Part shown: positions 24,686 through 37,500 of the stretch, piece after piece
How the letters are laid out: each line of letters opens with the position of its first letter
How positions within the stretch are numbered: position 1 is the first letter of the stretch
Assembly: GCF_963662255.1 (NCBI RefSeq)
Contig: NC_085050.1
Coordinates: forward strand, 23,988,631-24,052,630
DNA length: 64,000 bases
Direction of reading: 5' to 3'
DNA from: Cinclus cinclus
Lineage: Eukaryota > Chordata > Aves > Passeriformes > Cinclidae
Position numbers and translations under genes: made by a program
The notes under the pieces: generated by a model
Told to the model about the DNA's origin: nothing
Databases searched by the model: none
What the model saw: the letters and a program-made list of their open reading frames with translations, nothing else

Positions 24686-27600
24686 TTTTCAGTTGATTTA
24701 CAAATTTTTCATGAATAACAAGAAAATTATCCATTTTGACATGAAATCAATATTACAGAGAAAAGACACAATTTTCTGATTCAAAGTTTAATTCAGCCTG
24801 TACCAACATGATCACAATATAAAGGTTACTTTTGTGATTAAAATCTTTTAAATCTGGTTAAAAATTACATACTAATTATAGGAGTGTTGACATAAGTGGA
24901 TGAGAGCAAAATCAGGATATTGCAAGACTAGTGATTCATTTTTTTAAATGAAGCTGTTTATTCTTACTGTGCATTTTTACAAAGTAGATTTAGAGATAAT
25001 TAATATATTATGGTTTTATTGCATCAACTTTGACAAAGGAACTTTCATTGCAATCTTCTCTCCTTTCAATACTCAACTCTCTATATCAACTGGATGATGA
25101 GAATAAATCTCTTATTTAACCTGGCCATCTGTGTAAAGCTCTGCAGAAGGAGTTTCAGCAGATGGAGCTAGTGTGCTTCCAATCTTTGACACCTGTGCTC
25201 AACGTAGAAAAAGATGAGCAGAATCGTTCACAGAAGTGTGGCTGGGGATATGTCAGAGGTGAATTCTTTCTTTTGACTTAGTGGAAAAGTAGCATGCATA
25301 AGAGGGAATTACATATCACTTTTCAAGTGCTGGTAGATAAGAGGAGGGCAGCTTAGTGATTCAGAAACCAGTGATGTGCCATAATATGGAAAATAACTTG
25401 AGAAGAATAATAATTATTGCATTTTTCTCCAATTTTTTTAATGATATCTTGCTATTTTTTACTGTTACTTTCACAGAGTAATAGACTGTGCTCAGAAAGT
25501 GCCGTGAAATAAAGTATTCAGAAAAACAAATTGTTTAGGTCTTAGGGGACATGTTGGTCATACTGAATCACAGTAAGAAAAAAGATGTGTCTGTGGAGTT
25601 GAAATCCCTTAATTCAAGCTTGTGCTGACCTGTAGAATGTTCTTCAGTTGTTTACTCTGACAAGAGCCTTGTGCACTCACTGAGGTTTTAAAGCAGGGAG
25701 ATGCTGGAAACATCCCTCTTCCCAGCAGAGTGCACACAAGATTCCTGACAATTAGTAAAAATTCAGCCTGTTGTTCTCCGTTTTTTAAACCGTTAATTTC
25801 CAGCCTGTGCTTCTTGACTCCAGAGGTACTCGCAACCTTCCCAGCAGTCAGGGTACTGATTGCAGTGGGAACTCATCAACAGCTCCCGTTCAGACCAAGG
25901 GTTTCTCCTTTTTGCCTCCAGGCCTGTTGAACAGGCCCTCTCCTGCAGAGTTCTTCTTGCAACAGGAGTTTTCAGCACATGAAGGCCCGTAGCTAAAGGG
26001 CACAAGGAAGGAGAGGGCAGGTTCTTGGGTATAATGAGCAGGTGTGTAGTGCCTACAGTCTGTGTAGAGCTGCAGAAGGCCACAGCCTACACTGAGGGGT
26101 GCATGTGAGGGACACAAAGAGATACAAAGAGATCAGCAGAACTGTCTGTGACAATTCTGCTGGGCTCAGTTTTCAAGGTCAGGGGTTTTCATTTGATGCA
26201 CTAGCAAGCTCAGAGGGTGGGACCTCTCTTCAATCCACTGCTAGAGGCTAACAGCAGGGGAAAGAAAATGGCCGGAGTTCTCAATTTCTGGAGTGGCCCT
26301 GCCATGAGAAAAGCATCTGAGAGACTTGGGATTCAACACGCATATCCACACATCCAGTCTGGGAAAGGGAAGAAAGGCAAGAAAGCAAAACAGTTCAGGA
26401 AAGTTTCCAGGATTTTCAATTTGCGACGTTAGCTTTCCAACAGGAGAATATGCAAATGCTGGTGGCATCCTGATAAGAGGAGAGTTATATGCTGTTTCAG
26501 AAGTTAATATATGGTGTCATGTTGTACCTGCTCTGCAGTTCTTCAGTTCCTGCATTGTGATTTAGGGCAGCACATTATGAGAGCAGTGTGTGAAAGTTTC
26601 AAAGCCATCATTGGTCATTGTTACAGCAGCATAACACTGACAAGAAACTGATGGAAAGAAAGGTTTTATTGCTGCACTGTTCTCTCCTTCTTGCCTATTT
26701 AGGTCTTCAGCTTCATCACTTTAGTGACTCCATACACTACTGAATTCTTGAACAAGGTTTCAGTGGGTATAAAGTAAGACATTATTTTGTTATATGCATG
26801 TCTGATACCAAAAGGACACTTTTACTGTAAATTGCCTACTGCAGCAACCAAATGAGCCATGGTTTTTGCACACACATGTATACATTTTTTGTATGGGTTT
26901 TGAATTCACATTGGTTAGATTCTGAAAATCTAATTGGAATTTAGTTATCTTTAAGAGATTGCCCTGTGCAAATTTGAATCTGTTTTTAGTATTTCAAAAT
27001 TGTTTTCCATAAATTGGCTAGTCCTGAACCTTTACTGGTGATTATCACTCTCATATACCAGGAAGTAGTATAAAAATGTAGGCAAAAAAATTCATCATAT
27101 ATCAGAATCTCCTCTGGGTTTTCATGTGGCCAGTAGTAGTTACGTAGAGCATACATCCATCCCTAATTATAATTGTAATATAATTTCCTCTAAAGGAGTC
27201 AGCTCTGTGAAGTGTTGCTTAGTTTTTCTTGTTACAGTAAGTCAGCTGAATAATAACAATAAATCTTGGCTGGAAACCCTGAGATTTGCAGATCAGGTAT
27301 CCAACAGAATTTCTGAATGACTAGTGTTTCTTTTATTTGTTGTCTTGGTTTTTAAAATAGATTTTGTGTTAATATGTTTTCATGAATTCCTTAAAATCAG
27401 TGGATGAAAAGTGTAGCAGAAAACTTTGGTTTAACATTGCAGCATTGTCTACAAAAAAAACGTGTGCAGTTTCCTTTTCAGCCATGGATGACTTGTCCTC
27501 TGAAAAGCTGGTTCACAATAAATTAGAGACTGAATTTACAGCATGTGATTTACTCTGCACTGGCTCCAGGTGAGGACATTCTCACTATAACTATCCATCT

Positions 27601-29272
27601 CACCTAGCTGCAGCTGTTCCCAGGCTTCTGCACTGCCAGTGGAGAGCCTCCTGAATAGGGAGTCTCAGAGCATTTAAGTTAGACATGCTGTAACCTCCAC
27701 TCTACAGGAATTTCTCTCTTCCTTCTAACTACAGAATCTGGGGAGACCAACTTACACTTCAAATTATGTGATACCTTTCCCTCTCACCTGCTCTGACTCT
27801 TATTATCCATGAGACAAATTCTTCCATAATTTATTTTAGAATTTATTATACATGGTCTAGGGGGAATACTCATGGGGCCCAGACTCCTTCTACAACTTAC
27901 AGGATAAAAAGATAAATTTATTTAGGAGAGTGAAGAAGTAGGAGACTGCCATAGGTATAACAGAGATATGTCTGCTTCTCTCTTTCTTACTGTCCTTCTG
28001 AGCATAAAGTTAACCTTTGTGATGAGCAGATAAGGAGGTAGATTGAATAAACTCAAAATTTACACCCTTCCTAATTCACAGCACTCACTAACTTGTCTGT
28101 GTTGTTAAGCCAAAGTGACATACAACTTAATAACAAAAATGCTGTCTTTATAGAAACTCTCAGAAAGTGAATCAGGGTCCTGGAGACAAAGACTCCACAT
28201 TTACTCTTGGGAGTTGCTAGTATCCCAGGTCTTACCAGTGAAACACTTAAATAAGCATCTTACGGTATTATTTTCCCAGTGGTAATGCTTAATGAAACTA
28301 AAAGTACTTTTGGTTCTTTACTACTGTGAAACTAAGTACTGGTAAGACTATTGCAATGAAATATCATTTTCTTACTGACAAAAAGTTTAAAACTGCCACA
28401 GTTTTAAACCCATGTGACCCATCAAAATCGTTGTATGAAGAAAAACAACTTTAAAAGAAAAGGGGCCATACATATGGCTAACAACAGCACTTGGGAGGCA
28501 GAGCTGTGCAAGGACTAGTGGAGGAATTGCAGAATTTGCTAATAAATGATTTGTGTCAGGATCTTGGTAGCAATCAGATAAAAAAACTGTAAATCTACTG
28601 CAAATGGAAGTAGAAATGTTTTCTGGAACAACTGATAAAGTCTGACTAACTAGAGAGGAGAGCTGAATTCTGTGCTGGCAAGGAAGCCTTATCTTCTTGA
28701 CATTATTGGTAAAGCACTCATCAAGGATTGGAGTCTGAAGTGGATATGTAAAAGGAAAGAGCTTCTACACTGCATTGGTTATGGCTAAACAACATCAATT
28801 GATTATTGAGCAAAACTTAGAACATCATGCTTTTGAATTCCTACACACGAGCTCATGAGCAATCACAGTGATGAATGAGATCTTAAATAGTTCTGCAAAA
28901 TACCAGGAAAAGATTCACACTAATTGGAGAAGTTTTTCTAAAAGCTGTATATTAAAGATGTGGGACAGGATAGAGGAAGCAAGAAATTTAGCTGCTGAAA
29001 TAGTTTAGGTTCTTCTCTAATAAGGAATCTAGTCTTATTTAGGTGTTCTAATAATGTAATGCTCCAGCAGTTGTAAGAGGAAAGAAATCGATTGTTACAA
29101 TGTAAATGTTTCTTTGTCCTGTGTATTCTAGGATCTAGCTGTTAAGACCCACCCTAATCCCAGAAGAGCAAGCGAGCTCTCAGTGGATTACAGATCCTGA
29201 GGTTCAAAATATTTCCCCAAACATGATTAAAACCAAATTAGGTCAAATGTAGGTATCAAAAAAAGGATATAT

Positions 29273-29278
29273 TTTATT
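29273..29278 (-). promoter_or_regulatory. Putative LTR polyadenylation signal AATAAA
   Basis: TTTATT on the + strand gives AATAAA on the minus strand. It follows a TTACTGTTAAATAAA-type context within the LTR-like block at 29140-29925. Confidence 0.45.
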
Positions 29279-29756
29279 TAACAGTAAAAGAGACAAAGAG
29301 AAAGAAGGAAAATATAGAAAAAGGGGTGTGCTTGGGGTGAAAGGGAATTTGGCAGAGAGAGATTAAATAGAAATCTATCACCTCTCCATGGGTCCGAATG
29401 ATGTCTTGTTGTTTCTCTCCATCTGGCTTTCTTAGCAGTGAAGGTTTCCTGCTGAAAAGTATAGAATCCCATGGATTAATATATGTTTGGGCCAGATGGG
29501 AATGCCCAGGTACCTCCCTTGCAGGGGGACAGTTTGACACTGTCCCTTGCAATACTGTGGACCTGTTACATCACATTTTGCATCATGTGCAGGATCTGGG
29601 GAACCATCTGGGGAGCCTTTGGTGAATCATGGCACCCCCTCAGCTGTCCCTCACCTGCATGTCCCATAGACATGTCCCTATGGTTCTCCTGAGTGGGGCC
29701 CTGCAGCTGGGCTGCTCTGCACAGCAGAGGACAATACTCACTGCCTCCCACCAGAG

Positions 29757-29765
29757 GCTTTTATG
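29757..29765 (-). promoter_or_regulatory. Putative LTR TATA box (CATAAAAG)
   Basis: GGCATAAAAGCCTC on the minus strand, in a GC-rich context at the position expected for the U3/R border of the LTR-like block. Confidence 0.45.
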
Positions 29766-29925
29766 CCATAGACCAAACCCCCTCCTCCTCCTCCCTTTGG
29801 TGGGGGGTCTGTGCAAGCCTCTCAGCTGATAGATCCAGAGCTGTGGCCTCCCCTCCAAAGCTGCTGGGTTTGGCTTTCCTGTGAATACTTATCCATTACT
29901 TCCCAGACCTAAGATGCTTAAAACA

Positions 29926-30679
29926 ATCGTGTCACTTTCTCTTATCTCTATCCCTTAGGTGGTTTAACAGTTCAGGGTTTCAGCCTAGAGGGCCATTCAG
30001 GGTGAGCTTTGGTGATGCAGGTTCTTTATACAGTTTTGCTGTAAGAGGCAAAAATCCTTCATAAAAATGTTTAAGCCATAAACCATAGCATTTCAGTCTC
30101 TGATGCTGGCATAGTAGGATTTGCTGTTATTAGCTATGTTAATATAAACAATTATTAATAATACAACTAATAAATCCTCTCAGCCAAATGTACTCTAATT
30201 TTATGGATTGTTTCTTTTGAACTTAGCTGAAAACTATCCTGCAGTATTTTTTTAAAATATTTTCTTCCCCAGTGTGGATACTTTTCTCTTTTTTATCCCT
30301 TTACATATGTGATTTCACTTAACACTTTCCATTTATTTCCATTGATGTGGAAACAAGCAAGAGAAATATTTTTCAGCTTTTTAGTTTTGTATATAACTCA
30401 ACAACTACCCATGGAACAGATGGAGAGTGTCCTTGGCAGTATATTTCTTCTGAATGGCTATTCATGGGTTGTTTATTTAGCTTAGAACTTTTTAAAAAAT
30501 TAATATTCTGTTACATACGATTTGCTCTGGAGATTTGCACAAATGCACCGACACATTTTTCCTTAGCTCAAGGTTCAACAAAATGCAGCTAAAAAGACTG
30601 AAATGACCCATTAAGCCCTTGTTTGTGGTTCACAAATTACATATGTCCTTTTGTTCACCCTCAATAAAACAAAGACATA
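29926..30679. other. Intergenic DNA, nothing recognised
   Basis: AT-rich spacer between the LTR-like block and the CR1 fragment. No gene or repeat is identified. Confidence 0.55.
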
Positions 30680-31110
30680 AAATCACAGAAATCTTGGGGT
30701 TGAAGCCTGGGGACATCAGGATGCCATCTCACCCAACCTCCTCACTCAAGCAGGGTCTCCTGGAGCAAGGTGTCCAGGACTGTATCTGGATGATTTTTGA
30801 GTATCTCAAAGAATGGAAACCCTGCAACCATCCTAGGCAACCTCTGCCAGTGCCTAGTTATCCCCTCACAGTGAAAAAATATTTCCTAACGTTCAGAGGC
30901 AACCTCCTATATTTTGATTTGTGCTCCTTGCCTTGTGTTCTCTAAAGGGCACTGCTGAAAAGATGTTGGCTGCACTTGAACATGCTGCTTTGCAGCCTCC
31001 CTTGAGTTATTTATAACTGGTAACCATTTATAATTGGTAAAATCACTCTTATACCTTCTCTTTTCTAAGCTAAAGAGTCAATTCTTCTGGTCTGTGTTTG
31101 AAAGTAAGGC
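30680..31110 (-). mobile_element. CR1 LINE 3' end fragment, minus strand
   Basis: The + strand follows the reverse-complemented CR1 3' UTR: a diverged AATCACAGAAATCTTGGGGT start (CR1 3' terminus), CCCAACCTCCTCACTCAAGC, the TGTCCAGGACTGTATCTGGA block, the CCTCTGCCAGTGCCTAGTTA block, then AAAATATTTCCTAACGTTCA. It continues to a weaker ACCTTCTCTTTTCTAAGCTA region. A 17-bp direct repeat (ATTTATAACTGGTAACC, then a near copy) at about 31008-31041 lies inside it. It is 5'-truncated, as most CR1 copies are, and non-coding. Confidence 0.85.
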
Positions 31111-34100
31111 AACGTGCATGCCATTAAATAAGCCAAAGCTGAGAAAATGGTTTTGACCATTACCCTATAACCATACACACTGTTTAGCTGTTAACATGGC
31201 TCATGACTTTCTTATGGCTTACTAGATTGTCTAGACAGTGTCTGATCAAGATTTCAGACCCCTTGTATCAAGGACAGTTCCCATAAAGCAGGATAGATGG
31301 AACTACACCAGGTTTGCCTCCCTTCCCTCTCTGTAGTCCCCCAGGTCTGTGTCAGAAGGCTTTGTACCCTCAGATATCCTTCCTGCTCTGCTTTAGGGCT
31401 ATTGCACATTCCTTCAGACTCATATTGAGAAAGTTCCTCTTTAGCTGTAAAAGCCTACGTGATGTGCAGAAACTCACCATCCTTTCTCCTCTGGGCAGTT
31501 TTACAGGACAGGAATGGAGACATGTATGTGACTGCATAAGTAGAAAATAAAATGCTTTTTATGTAGAAATTTAAGTCCATCCTTGCTGCCTTACATTTTG
31601 GGCAGTCAACATTACAAAAATATCATGGTGGTTAGAAGGCATCAGCAATAATGTTGAAAAGCATGTTCAGCAGGAGAAAAGAAAGCATGTTGAACTTGAC
31701 ATAGCACCAAAGAGGGAGTACCATAACAGGAATGCTGTTTTCATCTGTAGAGTGACAGGAAAAAAGTCTCAGAGGGCTTTGCTGCTCTTTAGAACCTCAA
31801 AGATCATGTTGATTCAAAAAATAGCTACTCTGATTGCCACACTATTGATGAAAACAACACATGGAAAGTTCATCTCTCACTGGTGCCATAACAGATGGTG
31901 CCTCCTTTATGATAGTGAGATATAAGGGTGTTGCAACACTTAGGAACAAAAACTGTTGTAGAGTATGGAGATGAAGACACTGTTTTATTCATTAGCAGAC
32001 TCCTATTGCAAACCTCCTTAAAATAGAGCATGTCATACACATTGATGTTGCATGTATGAAAGTCTCCATACCCAGAAGTCTAGTCCTCTGTGGAAGACCA
32101 TGAGGCTAAATCTGGAGATTGTATATGTTCACAGCCATTCAGCACATCTGTGTGGTTTTGTTTAGTATGAGGACATAGATTCCTGCAAAAGACAAGTAAG
32201 GATAACAGCGTCTGCAAGGCTGGGACTGCACAAGCTATTTCAGCTTTTTTTCATATCTCAGTGAACTGAATCAGAAGATTTACAGTGGCAGAAGTTCCCA
32301 TCTACCCTAACTGACTGTATGAAAATTTTGAAGGGAAACCTCAAAGCACTGCACATGTGAAACATTAGAAGCATAGTGACACTTCCAGGTTGCAGCAAAG
32401 AAGAATTAGTGGAGAAAAAGCTTTTTCCTTCACAATGTCAGTACCGGCAGTGACCCAAGAAATGCTCCAGAATACGTGCAGGTACATCTTCTTGACTTGA
32501 AGTCGAGTGTGAAGTTAAAGGTAATTTTTCTGAAGTCTTCTCTTGCAGATGGGACATTTTTCGATGACTCAGATCTTGATACCCTCTCAGCATATCTGTC
32601 CTGAATAAACTCGTGGGGGGAACACCTGAACTAGATGCTTTCAGGGTAGCAGTCAGATTTTATGATTCTGGATTCTTCATCTTTTTTTGAGTGCTTCAGA
32701 TAAGAAAAAAAAAAAGGGATCTGTTTAATGGAGAGTGAGTGATCATCAACGATTCACCTCATCTTCCCCTGGAACCTATTTCTGACAGCAGTGATTTTAC
32801 AACCAATAAGGACAAAGTAATGTGTATCAAAATAGGAAAAAGCTTTCAGAATATCCCTAACAACATCCTGGATGCCAGCCCCGTGATTTTTAGCACAGAT
32901 AATTACTGCCTCTCTGGAAAGACTCTAGCTTTTGTTAAGGGCAAAAATTAATAACTACTGCAAAAAATGCCACTTTTAGACACTAATGAATGCAGCTGGT
33001 CCTACGAAAGCTGCAGTACATGTTATTCAGTACTGCCAACACTGTGCAGGACTTGCTGAAATCTCTTATTTCAAATCCATAGTATTGTCTGCAGATCAAT
33101 TTTTCCCCAGATCGTCCTGGTTTATCTCCTCCATTTGAGCATGGAATTAGGTCTTGAAAATAATTATCTCTTTATTTTTCTGAGAGAACACATTAAGGAA
33201 GGGACTTACACTTTCTCTTCCATTATTCAGTGCTGCTTTTTGTTTACATGTCTTTTCCCTCTTCCTCTCTCAATAGGGATTTGACAGTTTTCTGGCCAAC
33301 TTCTTATCTGGAGTTCAAGGAGTTTTTAATTTCCCTGAGAGTTTCTGTTGGTTAAGTCAGGATATATCCATCTTTCTTTCACCATTTTGGAATTGCCGGC
33401 TTCATGGTTTATTTCCCTTAGCCAACAGAGCTGTTATGGTGGCTCTGGTGTCCAAGTATTCTCTTTTTTGTTGCTTTTGTTTTCAGTTGCACAGAGCAGT
33501 CTAGGTGGGGTTGTAAGGCGTCTGTGTGTCTTTCTGAAAATGTCTTTGCATTTTGTATTGCTTTAGAGTTAAGTAAGATATAAGATAAACAGATAACTCT
33601 GAATTTTGCAGATTCTGCAAACTTTGAGTTCCTTAATTGTGAAGAAAGTCTACAGTCTATGAACTCTGCCTGAGGAAAGAAGTGTCCAGCAAGCTAAATT
33701 GTGAAGGTCAGGGAAAGCTTTTTATGTCTAAGATATTGTTTTGACAGTCATCTCAATAGTTATGACCAAACACAAGTTTTTCTTGCTATATATAAAAATG
33801 TGAGTATGTAGATATTATATTTTCATATTTTGTATATACATATATACATAATTCTAGTTTACTCAGCTATTTTACCCATTCAATAAAGACTAGATCCCAT
33901 GTCCAGTTTGAAAAATAGACAAGTAGAAATTTTTGGATTAAGGGTTTGAGAACCTCACCACTCATATTTGTTCTGTAAAGTGCATAGTGTGCCTTGGTTG
34001 TGGTTCCATCCTGGAAAATATAGAAGCAGCAAAAACTCTAAGTCATATGTATCCAGTACTTCTTCATGAACGATAAATGAAACAAGTAAATTTGTGATAG

Positions 34101-34258
34101 TTCTGGCTCTGGGAAATAGCCTTACACCTGTTTATAACAAACATATAAATATATGAAGACTGAGTTGCTATAATGTTTTTCTTTGAGTGCCAGTTTTAAT
34201 TTCATTCTAATAGTTTGTTTATTTTTTTGTGTTTCTTTTTTTTTAAATACAGCTATGG
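31111..34258. other. Intergenic DNA, no gene recognised
   Basis: AT-rich sequence with short motif-free open frames only, and an AT-rich TATA/CATATA stretch near 33785-33850. No repeat family is identified. Confidence 0.55.
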
Positions 34259-34549
34259 CCTTTCCTTTCCTTTCCTTTCCTTTCCTTTCCTTTCCTTTCC
34301 TTTCCTTTCCTTTCCTTTCCTTTCCTTTCCTTTCCTTTCCTTTCCTTTCCTTTCCTTTCCTTTCCTTTCCTTTCCTTTCCTTTCCTTTCCTTTCCTTTCC
34401 TTTCCTTTCCTTTCCTTTCCTTTCCTTTCCTTTCCTTTCCTTTCCTTTCCTTTCCTTTCCTTTCCTTTCCTTTCCTTTCCTTTCCTTTCCTTTCCTTTCC
34501 TTTCCTTTCCTTTCCTTTCCTTTCCTTTCCTTTCCTTTCCTTTCCTTTC
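34259..34549. repeat. Long pure (TTTCC)n pentanucleotide array
   Basis: Fifty-seven complete TTTCC units without a single interruption plus a partial unit (34261-34549), preceded by CC. The complementary strand is (GGAAA)n, a rotation of AAAGG. Because the 5-nt unit contains no stop codon in any frame on either strand, long artificial open frames run through it both ways (34183-34647 + and 34122-34640 -). These are not genes. The tract is a pure polypurine/polypyrimidine sequence and can form triplex structures. Its length in the individual could be longer or shorter than shown, since assemblies often collapse such arrays. Confidence 0.98.
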
Positions 34550-37500
34550 TTCTTCCTGAAAAAATGATGTTTTTTTCTAGCCTGACTTCTCCTAAAATTG
34601 TGAAGAGTAGGCAGATAATAATAAAAACAAATCTATGCAATACCTGAAGTTATGTGCACATGTGGATGCAGAGCCAAAAGCATCTTTGGACAGAAGAGAC
34701 AACTAATTAAAGTACACAGCAAGTTTCAGCTCCCCTGCCTTAGAGTTATGTACCTTTTAGAGTAAACAGTGCACTTGCTAAATACAGCCTGTTATATTTT
34801 AATGGAGTTTGTGACATACTGAAGAAAAAACTAGAGGGTAAGTGGAATAAATTAGCACCTGTTTGGTACTTGCATAACATGAGTTTACATACTGTTGGGG
34901 AATTACAGGGAATAATCCCCCTGCAGGATTTTGTCTGAGTATCTGTTGTGTTAGCAGATTAAGGGAGCTGAGCTCCAGATTTCTCGGGGCTCTCTTGCTT
35001 CACACAGTCTTTGTTAGGAAATATGAAGCTACCCTACCTATCTCAGCTTTGCTCCAAACAAGCCACTTCAAATTATAGGCTCTAGAATACTTTAAAACTA
35101 CTCTTTTTTTGGACTTTCTTCTTATTGAGCCAGATGACAAATCCTTTCTTGATAATTGCTACTTTTTAGCTCTCAGCTTTCTCTTTAAACCTCATTAAAT
35201 GTTATCAGATCTTTGAAGGATTCAGTATCTCACTTCTCACTCTTTTCCGTGTTTAAGGAGATTACCAGCTCTATCAACCAACTCACAAATACTTCTTTTC
35301 TCAGTATATAATAATAAATATATTCTGTCATCCCTTTTCTTTGCTAATCTCAGATTAGGTGTTTTGGCACATGCATTAGCTCTATATAGAGACTCATACA
35401 GAAACTTTCAAGAGGTGATGTAAACAGACAGCTTTCTCTCTTTCTGAGACCAGGAGAGCACTTACAGCCACAGTATGGTGCTGAGGTATTCTCCCCTGTA
35501 ACACCCCATCATCTAGGAGGTGCTCAGGTCAAAAGCTCCTTAAATTCCATCATCTTCTTGTAGCAAATCTAGACCCTCACTGCCTGTTATCTTAGTTCAG
35601 AACTCTATATTGGCATCAGTAACTTCTTTACAAGGATTGGTGTCACTTACTAGCTCCCACCCCATTTTCTTCCACAATTTTGAACTGCAAGCATTCAGAA
35701 GTCATAAATCAGACAAATAACATACAAGAGTAATTTTTAAAAATGCTTTTAAAAACTAAGTTTGGGATTACTTTTTATTTTCTTCTAGTGCTGATATATT
35801 AGGGGCAAATTATTCTGCTCCCCAGAATGAGCAAGTTGGGTTTTTTAACATGTTTAATGTAAATGGAAATTCCCAGTAGTACCATGATACTGATGTCTGT
35901 GAGGTGTAGCTAAAGTAAGACAGAAGAAATGGATATAATTGACTTAATGAGATAGGAGAAAAGCAGAAGAATTGGTTATGCAGCTTCCTGGATAACATTT
36001 TTCTTGAGAGAGTTTACTGTTGTTTTGCTGTTTGCCCGAAATATGGTGTAAAGGCTGTAGCAGGGTAAAAGCATGTATTAGAAAAAAATTAAGCTATTTA
36101 ATGTTTTATACATCTGCATTAGAGTTTCCTGTAGTGGTTATTACTATAATGCCTAAGTGTTCTCTAAGTAATTTAGATGTGCTCTGTGGAGGTCTTAATG
36201 CAGTTAGGTTGAATCATCTCTTCTTTTCTCAGTAGAGACACAATGCTCAGGTGTACCCCTCTCCACTTTTCTTGCTTTTTATGTCCTACTCATACTGTTA
36301 ATAGTGGAAAGGCTTTCTCAGAGAATATAATTTTGTATGCATCTTGATGGTGGTCCGATGGGTCTGAAAGCTGATTGCACTGCTAACCCTTTATTACTGA
36401 GTATTTCCTGCTTTTGGTCTTTGTGTCCTTCACCTTTTATGACCTGTCTAGCACAGTATAGCACTAAGTATGGTCAGAGATGCATTCTGTTCCAGGTGAC
36501 TTCTTAAAGTAGAACCTACCTTAGAGTAACAAAAACACCTGTGAACTGAGAGAAATGAGCCAAGCATCATGTCTTTTCAGTCACAACACTAAACAGGAGG
36601 CAGCACTCACTGGCCAGCAGAAGCCTTTCAAATCTCTTGACACCCACATCCTGTAAAACTGTGTGGAATAATTCAATACAAGGTTAATGCTTCCAGACTT
36701 ATCTCAACAAATTAATTCATTTGCTGTAATATAAATTCTCTGTGTGGAGTGCAAGGGCTTTGCATTAGAACTGAACTATTTTAGTACCTAGAAAGGTTGC
36801 AATAGGAGGCTCAGTGCCTAATTGCCATTGAAGTGCAATACTGAAAATCTCATGAGGCATTCACCTACCTCTCCTAATCCCTAATTATTTCTGTGTATTC
36901 CCTTATTAAAAAGCAATGCTTTCTCAGTAGTGCATTTTTGTGCTCATTTCAATATGGCACTCTGGCAACATAACTCTCCAGATATGACATCTCCTGTGGT
37001 TAGTACTGTCCTTAAATAAAAATTGCATTTGCAGAGAAGAGATGTAGATGTTAATTTCTTTCTTCAGTAGTTTTACATACTTGTTACAATGATAAATATT
37101 ACTTGGTTCTACCTGTAATACATTGTCTCTCTCTAGTACACTCGTCAATACTTACTTTTCCAATAGTGTATGAAAACCCACCAATTGCTATGTATATAAA
37201 TATATTTTTCCATTTACAAAATAATGGGAAGATGTATAAATTGCAGATGTCTTTGATTTCACTACTTACCTTCTGCCTTTGATGACAATTTTCTTCTTAG
37301 GAAAACAGTTCTCAGCCTTTGACAAAATGAGACCATTAGTTTAAACCATTCAAGCTGTAATTTATGTTCCTCTCAGCCATAATGAAATTGAAGTGGGTCT
37401 TAGGTTTTTGAAGATTGCTTTTCATTTTCTGAGATATGACCCTGTGTCTGAGACCACTTGTTTTAAATTAGGAGCAACTCTGGGAAAGTGATGCATGTAT

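Larger units (their letters stand above)
21481..29139. other. Intergenic DNA with simple repeats, no gene recognised
   Basis: AT-rich, with a pyrimidine tract near 22555-22592 and the simple repeats at 23112, 23512 and 24637 listed separately. A slightly GC-richer block at about 25700-26450 has short overlapping open frames on both strands, none with recognisable motifs. Otherwise I see nothing. Confidence 0.55.
29140..29925 (-). mobile_element. Probable endogenous-retrovirus LTR, minus strand
   Basis: A 786-bp block, markedly GC-richer than its surroundings in its right two thirds. On the minus strand it starts TGTT (at 29925) and ends AACA (at 29140), the classic LTR termini. In the expected order it carries a TATA-like CATAAAAG (29757-29765), then about 480 bp further the polyadenylation signal AATAAA (29273-29278) inside a pyrimidine-rich U5-like stretch. 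The wording resembles passerine ERV LTRs I know. I cannot find a convincing target-site duplication, and no internal viral genes are seen on either side, so it is either a solo LTR or a truncated copy. Short open frames inside it are not genes. Confidence 0.55.

Noticed and set aside
34122..34647. Long open frames on both strands with repeating SFPFL or GKERK residues
   Set aside because: They are produced by the TTTCC array, which has no stop codon in any frame. There is no unique protein sequence of note on either side.
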